From Deltaproteobacteria bacterium RIFCSPLOWO2_12_FULL_60_19 (GTDB lineage Bacteria; Desulfobacterota; Binatia; UBA9968): 55,265 nt of DNA. The stretch lies in assembly GCA_001798595.1 (NCBI GenBank), contig MGSS01000094.1:1-55265 (forward strand), read 5' to 3'. The notes under the pieces were generated by a model. The model had not been told where the DNA came from, did no database searches, and saw nothing but the letters and a program-made list of their open reading frames with translations. This document shows, in pieces, positions 44,464 through 52,749 of the stretch; position 1 is the first letter of the stretch, and every line of letters starts with the position of its first letter. Position numbers and translations under genes: made by a program.

Positions 44464-45474
44464 TCAAAGAGTTTGCCGTAGTTTGCGCGCGGCTTGAACC
44501 AGCAGCGCCGCCTTGGCCATCGCCAGCTCGCGGCTGATCGTCATCAAGCCGCAGTCCGGCGCGAGCAGCAGAAGCGATGGCTTCACATAGTCAAGAGCGG
44601 GACGAACGCGCGCGACGACTTTTTCCACCGGCTCCGGCGGCGTATCGCCGGGATCGACGGAGCCGAAGACGACGAGCCTGTCGCCGCAGAGTTTGAGCAA
44701 CGCCGGATCGTAACCGCTGCGGGCGAACTCCAGCGAGAAGCCGCCGATGCGGCTCCGCATCAGCAAAGAGATCAGCTCCGGATATTCGTATTCATGCTGG
44801 CGCTTGCCGCCGCCCGGATAGCCGTAGCAGAGGTGAACGATGGTGGGGATCGTAATCCCTTCGAGGCAACGGTCGAGCGCGCGCGCGCCATAGGCCGCAG
44901 CCTTTTCGTGGTAGCGCGTCATCGCCGGCTCGTCAATCTGGATGACATCGCAGCCGGCGGCTTCAAGCTCGCGCAGTTCTTGATTGAGCGCCGCCGCGAC
45001 ATCCATCGCCAGCGCCGCTTCATCTCTGTAGAACTCGTCGTAAGTGCTGTCCACCACCGTCACCGGCCCGGGCACGGCCATTTTGACAGGGCGCGAGGTC
45101 TGCGCCTTGGCGAAGCGCAGGTCAGACACCACGGCCGGAGCGAAGCGGCGGACCGGTCCCACCACGCGCGGCACCATCCGCTCGACATCGCTCCGCCGGC
45201 GAATCGCCTTGGCGTGGCGCTTGGCGAAGTCGAAGCCGTCCATGCTCGACAGCACGTGGTAGATGAATTGCGGCCGGCGCTGCTCGCCGTCGGTCAAAAG
45301 ATCCAGACCGACGCGCTCCTGCTCGTTTAGGATGATCCGCGTGGCGTCATCCTGCGCCTCGCTCAGCGCATTGCCTTCAAGGCGGAAGGTCACCTCGCTT
45401 CGCTCTTGATCGGCCAACCACCGCGGGCGCGGAAAACTGCCGATGGTAGTCGTCGCGATGGGAGGAAGATTCAT
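44464..45474 (-). CDS. MetE C-terminal-domain protein (cobalamin-independent methionine synthase core)
   Basis: A 336-residue protein made only of the catalytic half of MetE: it starts IATTTIGSFPRP, has LDLLTDGEQRRPQF, the folate-side KMAVPGPVTVVDSTYD, IDEPAMTRYHEKA, and zinc ligands in IVHLCYGYPGGG (His and Cys near residue 212) and APDCGLMTISRELA (Cys near 306). Such short 'core MetE' proteins take the methyl group from a carrier other than triglutamyl-folate, for instance a corrinoid protein, and some are not methionine synthases at all. The start at 45474 fits the family N-terminus. An EutA-like gene downstream adds a hint of cobalamin. Confidence 0.82.
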   Translation of the reverse strand: MNLPPIATTTIGSFPRPRWLADQERSEVTFRLEGNALSEAQDDATRIILNEQERVGLDLLTDGEQRRPQFIYHVLSSMDGFDFAKRHAKAIRRRSDVERMVPRVVGPVRRFAPAVVSDLRFAKAQTSRPVKMAVPGPVTVVDSTYDEFYRDEAALAMDVAAALNQELRELEAAGCDVIQIDEPAMTRYHEKAAAYGARALDRCLEGITIPTIVHLCYGYPGGGKRQHEYEYPELISLLMRSRIGGFSLEFARSGYDPALLKLCGDRLVVFGSVDPGDTPPEPVEKVVARVRPALDYVKPSLLLLAPDCGLMTISRELAMAKAALLVQAARKLRQTL

Positions 45475-45567
45475 TAGCCCACACTGTTCATGGTATGAGG
45501 AAAGACCGCAACGCTGTGTTGTTCGACGGGGCAACCAGAAAGGACAATCCAGCCTTGCGGTCGCTCT

Positions 45568-45993
45568 CTATCGACCCGTCGCCAAGCCAACGACATCCTC
45601 GATGATGTCTAAAATCCTCTCGGTCCGGCGATCGAGGAGGAGGACATGCCGTCCAAGAATCACGCCGCGCCCGATCTCGGAAACTCTAGGTAACCGAACC
45701 TCGAGGTCGCGGGGGAACGGCTCGAGCCTCTTTTGCAGGCCGGGAGGAAGCTGGCCTTTCCTCTTCAATTGTTTTTGCAGGCCCGGAGGCAGCTCGCTCC
45801 GCTTGGCCAAGCCGGGTGGAAGCCCGCCTGGTTGGTCGCGGAAAAAGTCCCTGATGATGTCACGCTCCTTAGGCAGGAACATAGTCGCCCGCTCCCTGTC
45901 CGCTGCCGGCAGAGAAGCAGCGGCGAGCGAGCCGCAGATTAGAAAAGCGAAGGTGGCTTTGTAAAACAGCCGATTCTGCAGAAGACTTATCAT
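45568..45993 (-). CDS. Secreted protein with LPPGL repeats
   Basis: A 141-residue protein with a signal peptide (LFYKATFAFLICGSLAAASLPAA-type core, cleavage near residue 28). Three repeats follow: GGLPPGLAKRSE, LPPGLQKQLKRKGQ and LPPGLQKRLEPF, each Pro-Pro-Gly-Leu plus basic residues. The C-terminal part VILGRHVLLLDRRTERILDI has strand-like character. Proteins with LPPGL repeats are common small periplasmic proteins in Proteobacteria; their role is unknown. It stands between the MetE-like gene and the F420 operon, about 30 bases from npdG's stop. Confidence 0.65.
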   Translation of the reverse strand: MISLLQNRLFYKATFAFLICGSLAAASLPAADRERATMFLPKERDIIRDFFRDQPGGLPPGLAKRSELPPGLQKQLKRKGQLPPGLQKRLEPFPRDLEVRLPRVSEIGRGVILGRHVLLLDRRTERILDIIEDVVGLATGR

Positions 45994-46024
45994 CGTCTTC
46001 TCCTTTCTGCAGGAAAAACTGCGT

Positions 46025-46678
46025 TTACTCCCCGATCCCTGTAATCTTCACGCTGCCGTGTTTGGATTTGTACTTGCGGTTGAGATAGATCAGCACGCCG
46101 GTGAGCCCCTCAACCACATAGGCGTTGGCCGCCGGGCCGGCGTCGAACGCGCGCGCGCCGATCCGCCGAATGATCTCCATCACGCTCTGCTTGGCCGCCT
46201 CGCTGTCGCCGCAAACCAGCACGTCGCCGAGACTCGCCTCCGCATCGCCCAAATCGGCCGCCGAGATATTGTGCAGCGCCCCGACCACCGGCGCTTCGCC
46301 TTCGATGATTTTTTGCGCTTCGAGCAAAGCGGACCCGGCGGGCGGCACGAAGGGCCTCCCCTTCTGCAGCGGCACGACAGTGTCAATCACGGTCTTACCC
46401 GCCAATTGGCCTTTGAGATCGGCGACGATCTTGGCGTGTCCTTCGTAAGGCACGGCGATGACGACGAACTCGGCCTCAGTCACCGCCTCTTGATTGCCTC
46501 TGCCTTCGAGCCTTCCTTGCGTCACTTTCGGTTTCAACGACTCGACGACCGCCTTCGCTTTTTCCGGGTCGCGCGAGCCGATCAACACCCTAACACCCGG
46601 CGCCGCCAGACGCGCCGCGAGCGCCGTGCCGAGATTGCCGGTTCCCCCTACGATAGCTACGGAAATTTCTTTCTCCAT
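46025..46678 (-). CDS. npdG: NADPH:F420 oxidoreductase-like protein
   Basis: A 217-residue Rossmann-fold protein: VAIVGGTGNLGTALAARLAA with the GxGxxG-type loop, IGSRDPEKAKAV for NADP specificity, FVVIAVPYEGHAKIVADLKG, VIDTVVPLQKG and VVGALHNISAADLGDAEA. This matches F420-dependent NADP reductase (Fno/NpdG), which moves hydride between NADPH and F420. The ATG at 46678 has AGGGG seven bases upstream. It is the last gene of the F420 operon, supplying the reduced cofactor that F420 enzymes such as the one at 30.9 kb would use. Confidence 0.88.
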   Translation of the reverse strand: MEKEISVAIVGGTGNLGTALAARLAAPGVRVLIGSRDPEKAKAVVESLKPKVTQGRLEGRGNQEAVTEAEFVVIAVPYEGHAKIVADLKGQLAGKTVIDTVVPLQKGRPFVPPAGSALLEAQKIIEGEAPVVGALHNISAADLGDAEASLGDVLVCGDSEAAKQSVMEIIRRIGARAFDAGPAANAYVVEGLTGVLIYLNRKYKSKHGSVKITGIGE

Positions 46679-46706
46679 GTCAGTGACCCCTGAGCGCGGC
46701 TCAGGG

Positions 46707-47462
46707 TCAGAAACTGCGAAAGAGATCTTCCGCCTCAGGGCGGAGCAGCTCCTTCGCCGATCCATCTTCCCCCTTTCTTTCGTACCCTCGAATAATCACC
46801 ACCGGTGTTTGACCTTTTTTCCCCATCACAATCTCCGCCGCGCCGGCCAGCTCGTCCGCCACCGCCGCCACCGCGGCTCTAAGCTCGTAGCCGTACGGAT
46901 CGTTGCTTTCCCGGTCGTCTTTGAACGGTCTCAGCCCGGCGACGCCGACGGCGATGTCCACCGTCCCCAGGCGCCAGGCCCGTCCGAAGCTGTCGCTGAC
47001 GATGATTCCCGGCGCGACGCCGACGCGCTGTTTGATCTCTTCTCGGATTGTTCGCGCCGAACCGTCGGGATCGCGCGGCAGAAGCGCAATCTTGCCCAAC
47101 CCGACGTTCGATTGATCCACTCCTGCATTGGCGCAGATGAACCCGTGATGCGTTTCAACGATGATCGCCCCGTGTCCCGTCCGAATAACCCGCCGGCTCT
47201 CCCTGAGAATGACCTCCAGCGCGCGCGCGTCTTTGCCGAGCTCTTTTGCCAGCTCGACCGCCCGCGGCGAAGGCTGAACCTCTGCCAGCTTGAGAACCTG
47301 CCCCTCGGCCTTGGAGACGATCTTATGCGCCACGACGAGCACATCCTGATCCGCAAGCGTTAGCCCCTGCCCGGCGCAACCATGAACAATCAGCGAGCCG
47401 ATCGAATCGCCGTGCCGCACTTCGCCTAAGCCTTCCAGCCCCACGATCTCCAGCCGCTTCAT
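46707..47462 (-). CDS. cofE: Coenzyme F420-0:L-glutamate ligase CofE
   Basis: A 251-residue single-domain ligase that adds gamma-linked glutamates to F420-0. Landmarks: VHGCAGQGLTLADQDVLVVA, HKIVSKAEGQVLKLAEV, IVETHHGFICANAGVDQSNV, LPRDPDGSARTI and IIVSDSFGRAWRLGTVDIAV. The actinobacterial FbiB C-terminal nitroreductase-like domain is absent, so this is the short archaeal/proteobacterial type. It overlaps cofC by four bases and precedes npdG by 28. Confidence 0.93.
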   Translation of the reverse strand: MKRLEIVGLEGLGEVRHGDSIGSLIVHGCAGQGLTLADQDVLVVAHKIVSKAEGQVLKLAEVQPSPRAVELAKELGKDARALEVILRESRRVIRTGHGAIIVETHHGFICANAGVDQSNVGLGKIALLPRDPDGSARTIREEIKQRVGVAPGIIVSDSFGRAWRLGTVDIAVGVAGLRPFKDDRESNDPYGYELRAAVAAVADELAGAAEIVMGKKGQTPVVIIRGYERKGEDGSAKELLRPEAEDLFRSF

Positions 47463-48142
47463 AGGTCACCCGAGCGGCGCGCGTCCGCCGCGCGTCTCAT
47501 CTCCATCACCTTACCGTAACTCTCAGCCGCTCCATCGCCCGACAAGATGAAGCGCTCCAGATCTTGCGGCTCGTCGATATCGAGTCCGATCCGCTCGTTT
47601 TCCAGCACACGCAGCGGCAGCTCCTGGGCCGCCACCTGGCTCAGATGATACGAGAAGCTGTCGTAGCCGAAGCGCAGCTGAATCAGGTCCGGCGGCGAGA
47701 GCAGCAGCGCATTGGTCCCCATCCGGTCGTGCGACGGAACCAGCAGGGCGAAAGGAGACAGGCCGTCGTGTCTGGCCGCCTGTCCAAGCACAAGCTCGAT
47801 GTCGCCGGCGCGGAGCAAGGGAATGTCGGCGGGAATAATCAGGGCGGCCTGGATTCCTCGGTGCTTCATCTCGGCAAGAGCATAGGTGACGGCTTCGGTC
47901 TCGCCTGCTTCCTTCTCTTCGATGATCACCTCGGCCCCGAGCGAGGCGGCGATCTCGCGCACGCGCCGATCTCCGGTCACGACGTGCGTTGATTCCAACC
48001 CGCGCGCTAAAAGCGTTTGGCGAAGCACGTCGCGCAACATCGTTTCGGCGAGCAGCGCGCGCTCGGGCTCGTTCAACAGAGCGGAGAGCCGCTGCTTGGC
48101 GTTGGCGAAGCCTTTCGCGGGGATGAGGGCGGAGACTTTCAT
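47459..48142 (-). CDS. cofC: 2-phospho-L-lactate (or phosphoenolpyruvate) guanylyltransferase CofC
   Basis: A 227-residue nucleotidyltransferase: VSALIPAKGFANAKQRLSAL, LGAEVIIEEKEAGETEAVTY, AALIIPADIPLLRAGDIEL and SPPDLIQLRFGYDSF are family hallmarks. It activates the three-carbon side chain with GTP for transfer by CofD. Which acid it uses (phospholactate, PEP or 3-phosphoglycerate) cannot be seen here. It overlaps both cofD and cofE by four bases, so the three are translated together. Confidence 0.92.
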   Translation of the reverse strand: MKVSALIPAKGFANAKQRLSALLNEPERALLAETMLRDVLRQTLLARGLESTHVVTGDRRVREIAASLGAEVIIEEKEAGETEAVTYALAEMKHRGIQAALIIPADIPLLRAGDIELVLGQAARHDGLSPFALLVPSHDRMGTNALLLSPPDLIQLRFGYDSFSYHLSQVAAQELPLRVLENERIGLDIDEPQDLERFILSGDGAAESYGKVMEMRRAADARRSGDL

Positions 48143-49059
48143 ACGAGAGCCAAAACCTCGCGGGCCGACCGTTTCTTATCGTCGAGAGAATTCATGCGTA
48201 TCGCAGTCGCCACCGTCTCGACGCCGAGCGCTTCGATGCGATTCCGTTGAGAGCTGTCCTCCGGCGCGATGACAAACGTATCCAGAAAGTCCGCGTAAGC
48301 CTTCGCCACACCGAACGAAGACGCCTCCATCCCCATCGCCGCCATCAACTTGTCCGCCGGACCGGTCACGGCGGCGCCCTGAATGATCGGACTTACTCCG
48401 ATGACGCGCGCCGGAGTTTCTTCCAACGCCTGTCGAACGCCCGGCACGGCCAGGATCGGCCCGATGCTGGTCACCGGATTGCTCGGACAGACGATCACCG
48501 CGCGAGCCTTGCGGATCGCTTCGACGACACCCGGCACCGCGCGGCTCTTCGCGACGCCCGCGTAAGCGACTCCGCTCACCTCGCTAGACCAGCGCTCCTT
48601 GACGAAATATTCCTGAAACGAGATTTCCCCCGCGGGCGTTCGGATTCTGGTCTCCACCTTATCATCCGACATCGGCAAAATCCCGCTTCTCACGCCGAGC
48701 GCCTTCCTGATTTTTTCAGTTGCCTGCGTGAGCGTCAGCCCTTCGTTCAACAGCCGCGTGCGCGTGAGGTGCGTCGCGAGATCGCGGTCACCGACCTTGA
48801 ACCAGCTCTCGCCGCCGTATTTGCCGATCCACTCAAGAGTCGCAAACGTGTCGCCTTTGATCCCCCAGCCCCTCTCCGTGTCCGCGAACCCGGCCAGCGT
48901 GTAGGTGGTCGTGTCGAGATCCGGCGAGATGTGGAGGCCATGGAAGACAAAGTCGTCGCCGGTGTTGCAGACGATGACAAGCTCGGCCGGATCGGTCTCA
49001 AGGCTCAAACCCTGAATCAGCTTCGCCCCGCCCGTCCCTCCCGTAAGAACCGCCAACAT
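48139..49059 (-). CDS. cofD: 2-phospho-L-lactate transferase CofD
   Basis: A 306-residue transferase joining the activated side chain to FO: VLTGGTGGAKLIQGLSLE at the start, VVCNTGDDFVFHGLHISPDL-type substrate loop (VIVCNTGDDF seen as IVCNTGDDF), DTTTYTLAGFADTERGWGIK, and VICPSNPVTSIGPILAVPG near the end. Length and order are normal for CofD/FbiA. It starts 12 bases after cofG and overlaps cofC by four. Confidence 0.94.
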   Translation of the reverse strand: MLAVLTGGTGGAKLIQGLSLETDPAELVIVCNTGDDFVFHGLHISPDLDTTTYTLAGFADTERGWGIKGDTFATLEWIGKYGGESWFKVGDRDLATHLTRTRLLNEGLTLTQATEKIRKALGVRSGILPMSDDKVETRIRTPAGEISFQEYFVKERWSSEVSGVAYAGVAKSRAVPGVVEAIRKARAVIVCPSNPVTSIGPILAVPGVRQALEETPARVIGVSPIIQGAAVTGPADKLMAAMGMEASSFGVAKAYADFLDTFVIAPEDSSQRNRIEALGVETVATAIRMNSLDDKKRSAREVLALV

Positions 49060-49071
49060 CCGCTTCTGCGC

Positions 49072-50289
49072 CTACGCCCTCAGCGCTTCCCGCGGCGCAC
49101 TCTCGAAGGTCGGCATCTTGGGCGACAGCTCCCGTGTGACTAATCCATCCGCATCGCGAAGCCGCTCGACGTAGGAAACAAGCGAAGATGGGATAAATTT
49201 CTCTCCCTGAGCGATGAACTCCGGATAGATCGGCAGCCGCGCCCTGAGCGTAAAACCCGCGGCGGCGGTTTTCTCGTGTAGCGCCGCGAGCGCCGGCCAC
49301 GGCGCCTCCGGGTTGATAAAGTCCGGCGTCACCGGCGACACTCCGCCCCAGTCGTTGATTCCGGCGCGTAGATAGAGCGGGTAGCTTTCAGGCGTGAGGT
49401 TCGGCGGCGCCTGAATGTTCATCTCGCCGCCCAAAATCAGCCGCGCGAGGGCGATGGTCTTCAGCATCTCTTCGAGGGACGGCTCCGGATGGTCGCGCAT
49501 CGGAATCTCCGGCTTGGCGCGGAAATTCTGGACGATGACTTCTTGGATGTGCCCGTAGCGTTGATGCAGCTCGCGGATAGCAAACAGGGAATCGATCCTC
49601 TCCTCCCACGTCTCGCCGATGCCTATCAGAATTCCGGTGGTAAAAGGGATGCGTAGCTTGCCCGCCTCGGCGATGGTTTTCAGCCGAAGCTCCGGCTTTT
49701 TATCCGGCGCGTCGAAATGCGGACCCGAGGGCAGCATGAGGCGGGGGCTCACGTTTTCCAGCATGAGGCCGAGACTGGCGTTGACCTCTTTAAGCTGCCG
49801 CAGGTCGCCGCTGCCCATAAGGCCGGGGTTCGAGTGCGGCAGCACTCCGGTCTCTTCCAGCACGACCTTGCAGGCTTCGTAGAGGTAGTCGAGCGTGCGC
49901 TTGAGTCCCAACTTCGCCAAAAACACTTTCATCTCGCCATAGATCGCTTCCGGCCGGTCTCCCAGGCTGAGCAGCGCTTCGGTGCAGCCGAGCGCCTTTC
50001 CACGGCGCACGACAGCCAGCACTTCAGCGAGGGTCATCGTTTTCGCGCCCGGCTCATCCGGCGCTTTGCGAAACGTGCAGTAGCCGCAGAAATCGCGGCA
50101 GAGATTGGTGAGGGGGATGAAAACTTTCGGCGAGAAAGTGACGGTCTTGCCTTTGTGGCGGTCGCGCAACGTCGATGCAGCTTCAAGAAGCGCTGCCAAC
50201 TCCTCCCCGCGCGCCGCGGCGAGACGCACCGCTTCATCTTTGGTCGGCGTCTTCCCCTGAAGGCGATCACTGAGGATGGTCCGTATCAC
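49072..50289 (-). CDS. cofG: FO synthase subunit CofG
   Basis: A 405-residue radical SAM enzyme with the cluster motif C-x3-C-x2-C in LCRDFCGYCTFRKAPDEP (about residues 63-70). Further marks are ALLSLGDRPEAIYGEMK, LMLENVSPRLMLPSGPHFDA, FTTGILIGIGETWEERIDSL, VIVQNFRAKPEIPM and INDWGGVSPVTPDFINPEAP, all of CofG. With CofH it makes the deazaflavin FO from tyrosine and a flavin precursor. Only the CofG half is here: no CofH domain or gene is in the window. The start is GTG with a weak AGG site. First gene of the F420 operon; repeat copy C lies upstream. Confidence 0.93.
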   Translation of the reverse strand: MIRTILSDRLQGKTPTKDEAVRLAAARGEELAALLEAASTLRDRHKGKTVTFSPKVFIPLTNLCRDFCGYCTFRKAPDEPGAKTMTLAEVLAVVRRGKALGCTEALLSLGDRPEAIYGEMKVFLAKLGLKRTLDYLYEACKVVLEETGVLPHSNPGLMGSGDLRQLKEVNASLGLMLENVSPRLMLPSGPHFDAPDKKPELRLKTIAEAGKLRIPFTTGILIGIGETWEERIDSLFAIRELHQRYGHIQEVIVQNFRAKPEIPMRDHPEPSLEEMLKTIALARLILGGEMNIQAPPNLTPESYPLYLRAGINDWGGVSPVTPDFINPEAPWPALAALHEKTAAAGFTLRARLPIYPEFIAQGEKFIPSSLVSYVERLRDADGLVTRELSPKMPTFESAPREALRA

Positions 50290-50339
50290 TCTGCCTGAAT
50301 AGCCGATTCACCCCATCAGATCAACTCCCCATCGGAATC

Positions 50340-50560
50340 TTGAAAAACAGCGTCGAGCGCAACCATCATCGCCGACCGCCTGGGCATCTCTCGGAGGGCC
50401 GATGCAAACCCTTCGGGATCTCAAATGGCAAATCTCAAATCCCAAATCTGAGATCTGTCCGCCACAGTACTTTGGCGGAGAAATTCCGAGCGTAGCGAGG
50501 ACATGTCGGCCCGGAGAGAGATTCCCTGGCGGGCGGCCTATGCTTTGACACGGTCTGAAA
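50340..50560. repeat. Palindromic intergenic repeat, copy C, with altered centre
   Basis: Arms as in copies A and B: CGTCGAGCGCAACCATC, ACCGCCTGGGCATCTCTC (from 50375) and GGCCCGGAGAGAGATTCCCT ending in GGCGGG (50533). The core is about 158 bp. Its centre is replaced by an AT-rich word hairpin (GATCTCA 50417-50423 mirrored by TGAGATC 50449-50455) and a second small hairpin CCGCCACAGTACTTTGGCGG. The right end sits just before the amidohydrolase start. Confidence 0.75.
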
Positions 50561-50568
50561 GAGGGACT

Positions 50569-51804
50569 ATGTTCTCCTCGGTGCAAGCGGAAGACCAAGT
50601 TATGACCGCAAACCTCGATAACATTCTGGTGATTGATGCGGACGGTCACGTCAACGAGGGCGACGTCGACCTTAAACCTTACGTGCCGGAGAAATGGCGC
50701 GCGCAAGCTCCCGTGCGTTTGCGCGACAACAAGGGCCACCCGCGCATGCTCCTCGAAGGACGCATCTGGCCGGCCGCCGAGGGGCCCGGCCCGGGAGTCT
50801 CTGGACCCATGACCGAGAAGGCGCGCAAGACCCGGCCCGGCATGACCGATCCGGTCGAACGGCTCAAAGACATGGACTTAGAGGGCATCGACGTCGCGGT
50901 GCTGTTCGGCACGCAAATCGCTCTGACTGTGAATGGCCTGATGAACGGCGATCTCGCAGCCGCGCTCTGCCGCGCAGTCAACGAGTGGCTGATCGAATAC
51001 TGTAGCGCCGATCCGAAGCGGCTCCTGGCGGTGGGGTTGATCCCGTGTCAGGCGCCTGAAGCCGCCGTCAAGGAGCTTGAGTTTCTCGCCAAAGCGGGCG
51101 CGGTGTCCGCCATGCTCCCGACCAACGTCTACGGCCGGAACATGGGAGATTCAATGTTTTTTCCGATCTACGACGCCGCGGAGAAAATCGGCATGACGCT
51201 CAGCGTCCATCCGCAGACCGGCCACGACGGCGTCCCCGGAGTTTCCGGCGTCATGGGCGCGGGAAGCCGCCGTTTCTATAAATACGTATATGTGCACATG
51301 ACCGCTTTTCCGTTCGAACTGATGATCGCGATGATGCACATGATCGGCGAAGGAGTCTTCGACCGCTTCCCGCGCCTCAGAGTCGCTTTTATGGAAGGCG
51401 GCGCCGGCTGGCTGCCTTACTGGATGGAGCGCTTCGATGAGCATATCGAAAAGCTCGCGCCGCAGATGCCGGCGCTAAAGCGCAGGCCGAGCGAGATCAT
51501 CCGCAGCGAGCAAATTGTGTTGAGTTGCGAATCGGAAGAGAGCGGCCTCGACCGCGTGCTGGAGGCCGCCGGCGCAGGGAGCGTGCTCTACGCGTCGGAT
51601 TACTGCCACTGGGACTGTCACTTCCCCTACTCGGTGAAAGACATAGTTGATGCGCGCCATTTGACGGACGAGCAGAGAGAGGAAATTTTAAGCCGCAACG
51701 CGATCGACTTCTTCAGGCTTAGGAACTTTCCCCAGCCCGGAGCGCTTAAAATCGCGCGGCAGAGCTGGGAGCAGGAAGCTCGTAAAGCCGCGGTGGGCAA
51801 GTGA
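50569..51804 (+). CDS. Amidohydrolase-2 family protein (ACMSD-like)
   Basis: A 411-residue TIM-barrel metal enzyme of the amidohydrolase 2 group, which holds decarboxylases and hydrolases. The N-terminal metal site reads LVIDADGHVNEGDVDLKPYV, so the usual H-x-H is D-G-H; further ligands are in LSVHPQTGHDG and the aspartate in VLYASDYCHWDCHFPYSV. The start at 50569 (MFSSVQ) follows AGAGGGA; 50602 (MTANLD) is an alternative. Its stop overlaps the binding-protein gene by one base (TGATG). A second family member lies 1.6 kb downstream, so the locus probably degrades one class of acids. Confidence 0.85.
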   Translation: MFSSVQAEDQVMTANLDNILVIDADGHVNEGDVDLKPYVPEKWRAQAPVRLRDNKGHPRMLLEGRIWPAAEGPGPGVSGPMTEKARKTRPGMTDPVERLKDMDLEGIDVAVLFGTQIALTVNGLMNGDLAAALCRAVNEWLIEYCSADPKRLLAVGLIPCQAPEAAVKELEFLAKAGAVSAMLPTNVYGRNMGDSMFFPIYDAAEKIGMTLSVHPQTGHDGVPGVSGVMGAGSRRFYKYVYVHMTAFPFELMIAMMHMIGEGVFDRFPRLRVAFMEGGAGWLPYWMERFDEHIEKLAPQMPALKRRPSEIIRSEQIVLSCESEESGLDRVLEAAGAGSVLYASDYCHWDCHFPYSVKDIVDARHLTDEQREEILSRNAIDFFRLRNFPQPGALKIARQSWEQEARKAAVGK

Positions 51805-52748
51805 TGCGCAAAGCTCTCGCAGCAGCTGTCACCCTGTCATGGCTTTTCTCTGCAGCCGTTGGGCAAGCCGCAGACATCCAACAAAAAATCCGCATCGGTT
51901 TTCCTTCGCTCGCCTTCTCGTACCTTCCGTTTTATGTCGCGCAGGAGAAAGGCTTGCTCAAGAAGACCGGCTTCGAGTCCGAGTACATCCAGATGCGTAC
52001 GGGCATTCAACCGCAAGCGGTCGTCAACGGCAACATCAATTTTTTCCCTTCTGTTTCCACGGGCATCTCCGCCGCGATCTCCGGCCTTCCGCTGGTCGTC
52101 GTGCTCAACCTCTATAACGGCACGCCCTGGATCCTGGTCACCGGCAAGGAGGTCAGTAAGCCGCAGGACTTGATCGGGAAAAACCTGGCGATCTCGGGTA
52201 TCCGCACATCGCCCTACTATTTCCTCCTCGCCGCGCTCAAAAAATGGGAGATCCCTGAAAAGAATGTGGCGCTCATCTCTACGGGAGGCACGGCTTCGAG
52301 TTTTGCCGCGCTCGCCAGCAACCAGGTGGCCGGCGCGGTTCTCACGCCGCCGTTTGACGACAAGGCCGTTTCTCTGGGCTTTAAAAAATTCCAGTTTCTG
52401 GGAGACTTGGTCGATATTCCCTACGTTGGTCTGGTCACATCGCAGGACGAGGTAAAGAATCACCGTGACCGCGTGCGAAAAACCCTAGCTGCGATCTTGG
52501 AGGCAGTCTCATGGACACGTTCCAACCGCGGCGAGAGCGTCAAAATGATCGCAGATAAATTCAAAGTGACTCCGGCCGAAGCGGAGCGAACTTACGAGAC
52601 GATGATTTCGATGCTGACGAAGGATGGCCGCTTGACCCCTAAAGTCGTCCGGGAATATATGGAAGTCTTGCGCCAGGAGCGGCCGATCCCCGCGGATCTC
52701 GACCCGCAGAAGTTGCTGGACTTCTCCATGTTGCCGCCAGGAGGATGA
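51804..52748 (+). CDS. NMT1/TauA-type periplasmic substrate-binding protein
   Basis: A 314-residue exported binding protein: signal peptide (LAAAVTLSWLFSAAVGQAAD), then IRIGFPSLAFSYLPFYVAQE, KGLLKKTGFESEYIQMRTG, GNINFFPSVSTGISAAISGL, DLIGKNLAISGIRTSPYYFL and AALASNQVAGAVLTPPFDDK. This is the SsuA/TauA/ThiY-like fold. It is translationally coupled to the amidohydrolase upstream, suggesting it brings in that enzyme's substrate, but no ABC permease or ATPase gene is in the window. Confidence 0.87.
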   Translation: MRKALAAAVTLSWLFSAAVGQAADIQQKIRIGFPSLAFSYLPFYVAQEKGLLKKTGFESEYIQMRTGIQPQAVVNGNINFFPSVSTGISAAISGLPLVVVLNLYNGTPWILVTGKEVSKPQDLIGKNLAISGIRTSPYYFLLAALKKWEIPEKNVALISTGGTASSFAALASNQVAGAVLTPPFDDKAVSLGFKKFQFLGDLVDIPYVGLVTSQDEVKNHRDRVRKTLAAILEAVSWTRSNRGESVKMIADKFKVTPAEAERTYETMISMLTKDGRLTPKVVREYMEVLRQERPIPADLDPQKLLDFSMLPPGG

Positions 52749-52749
52749 C

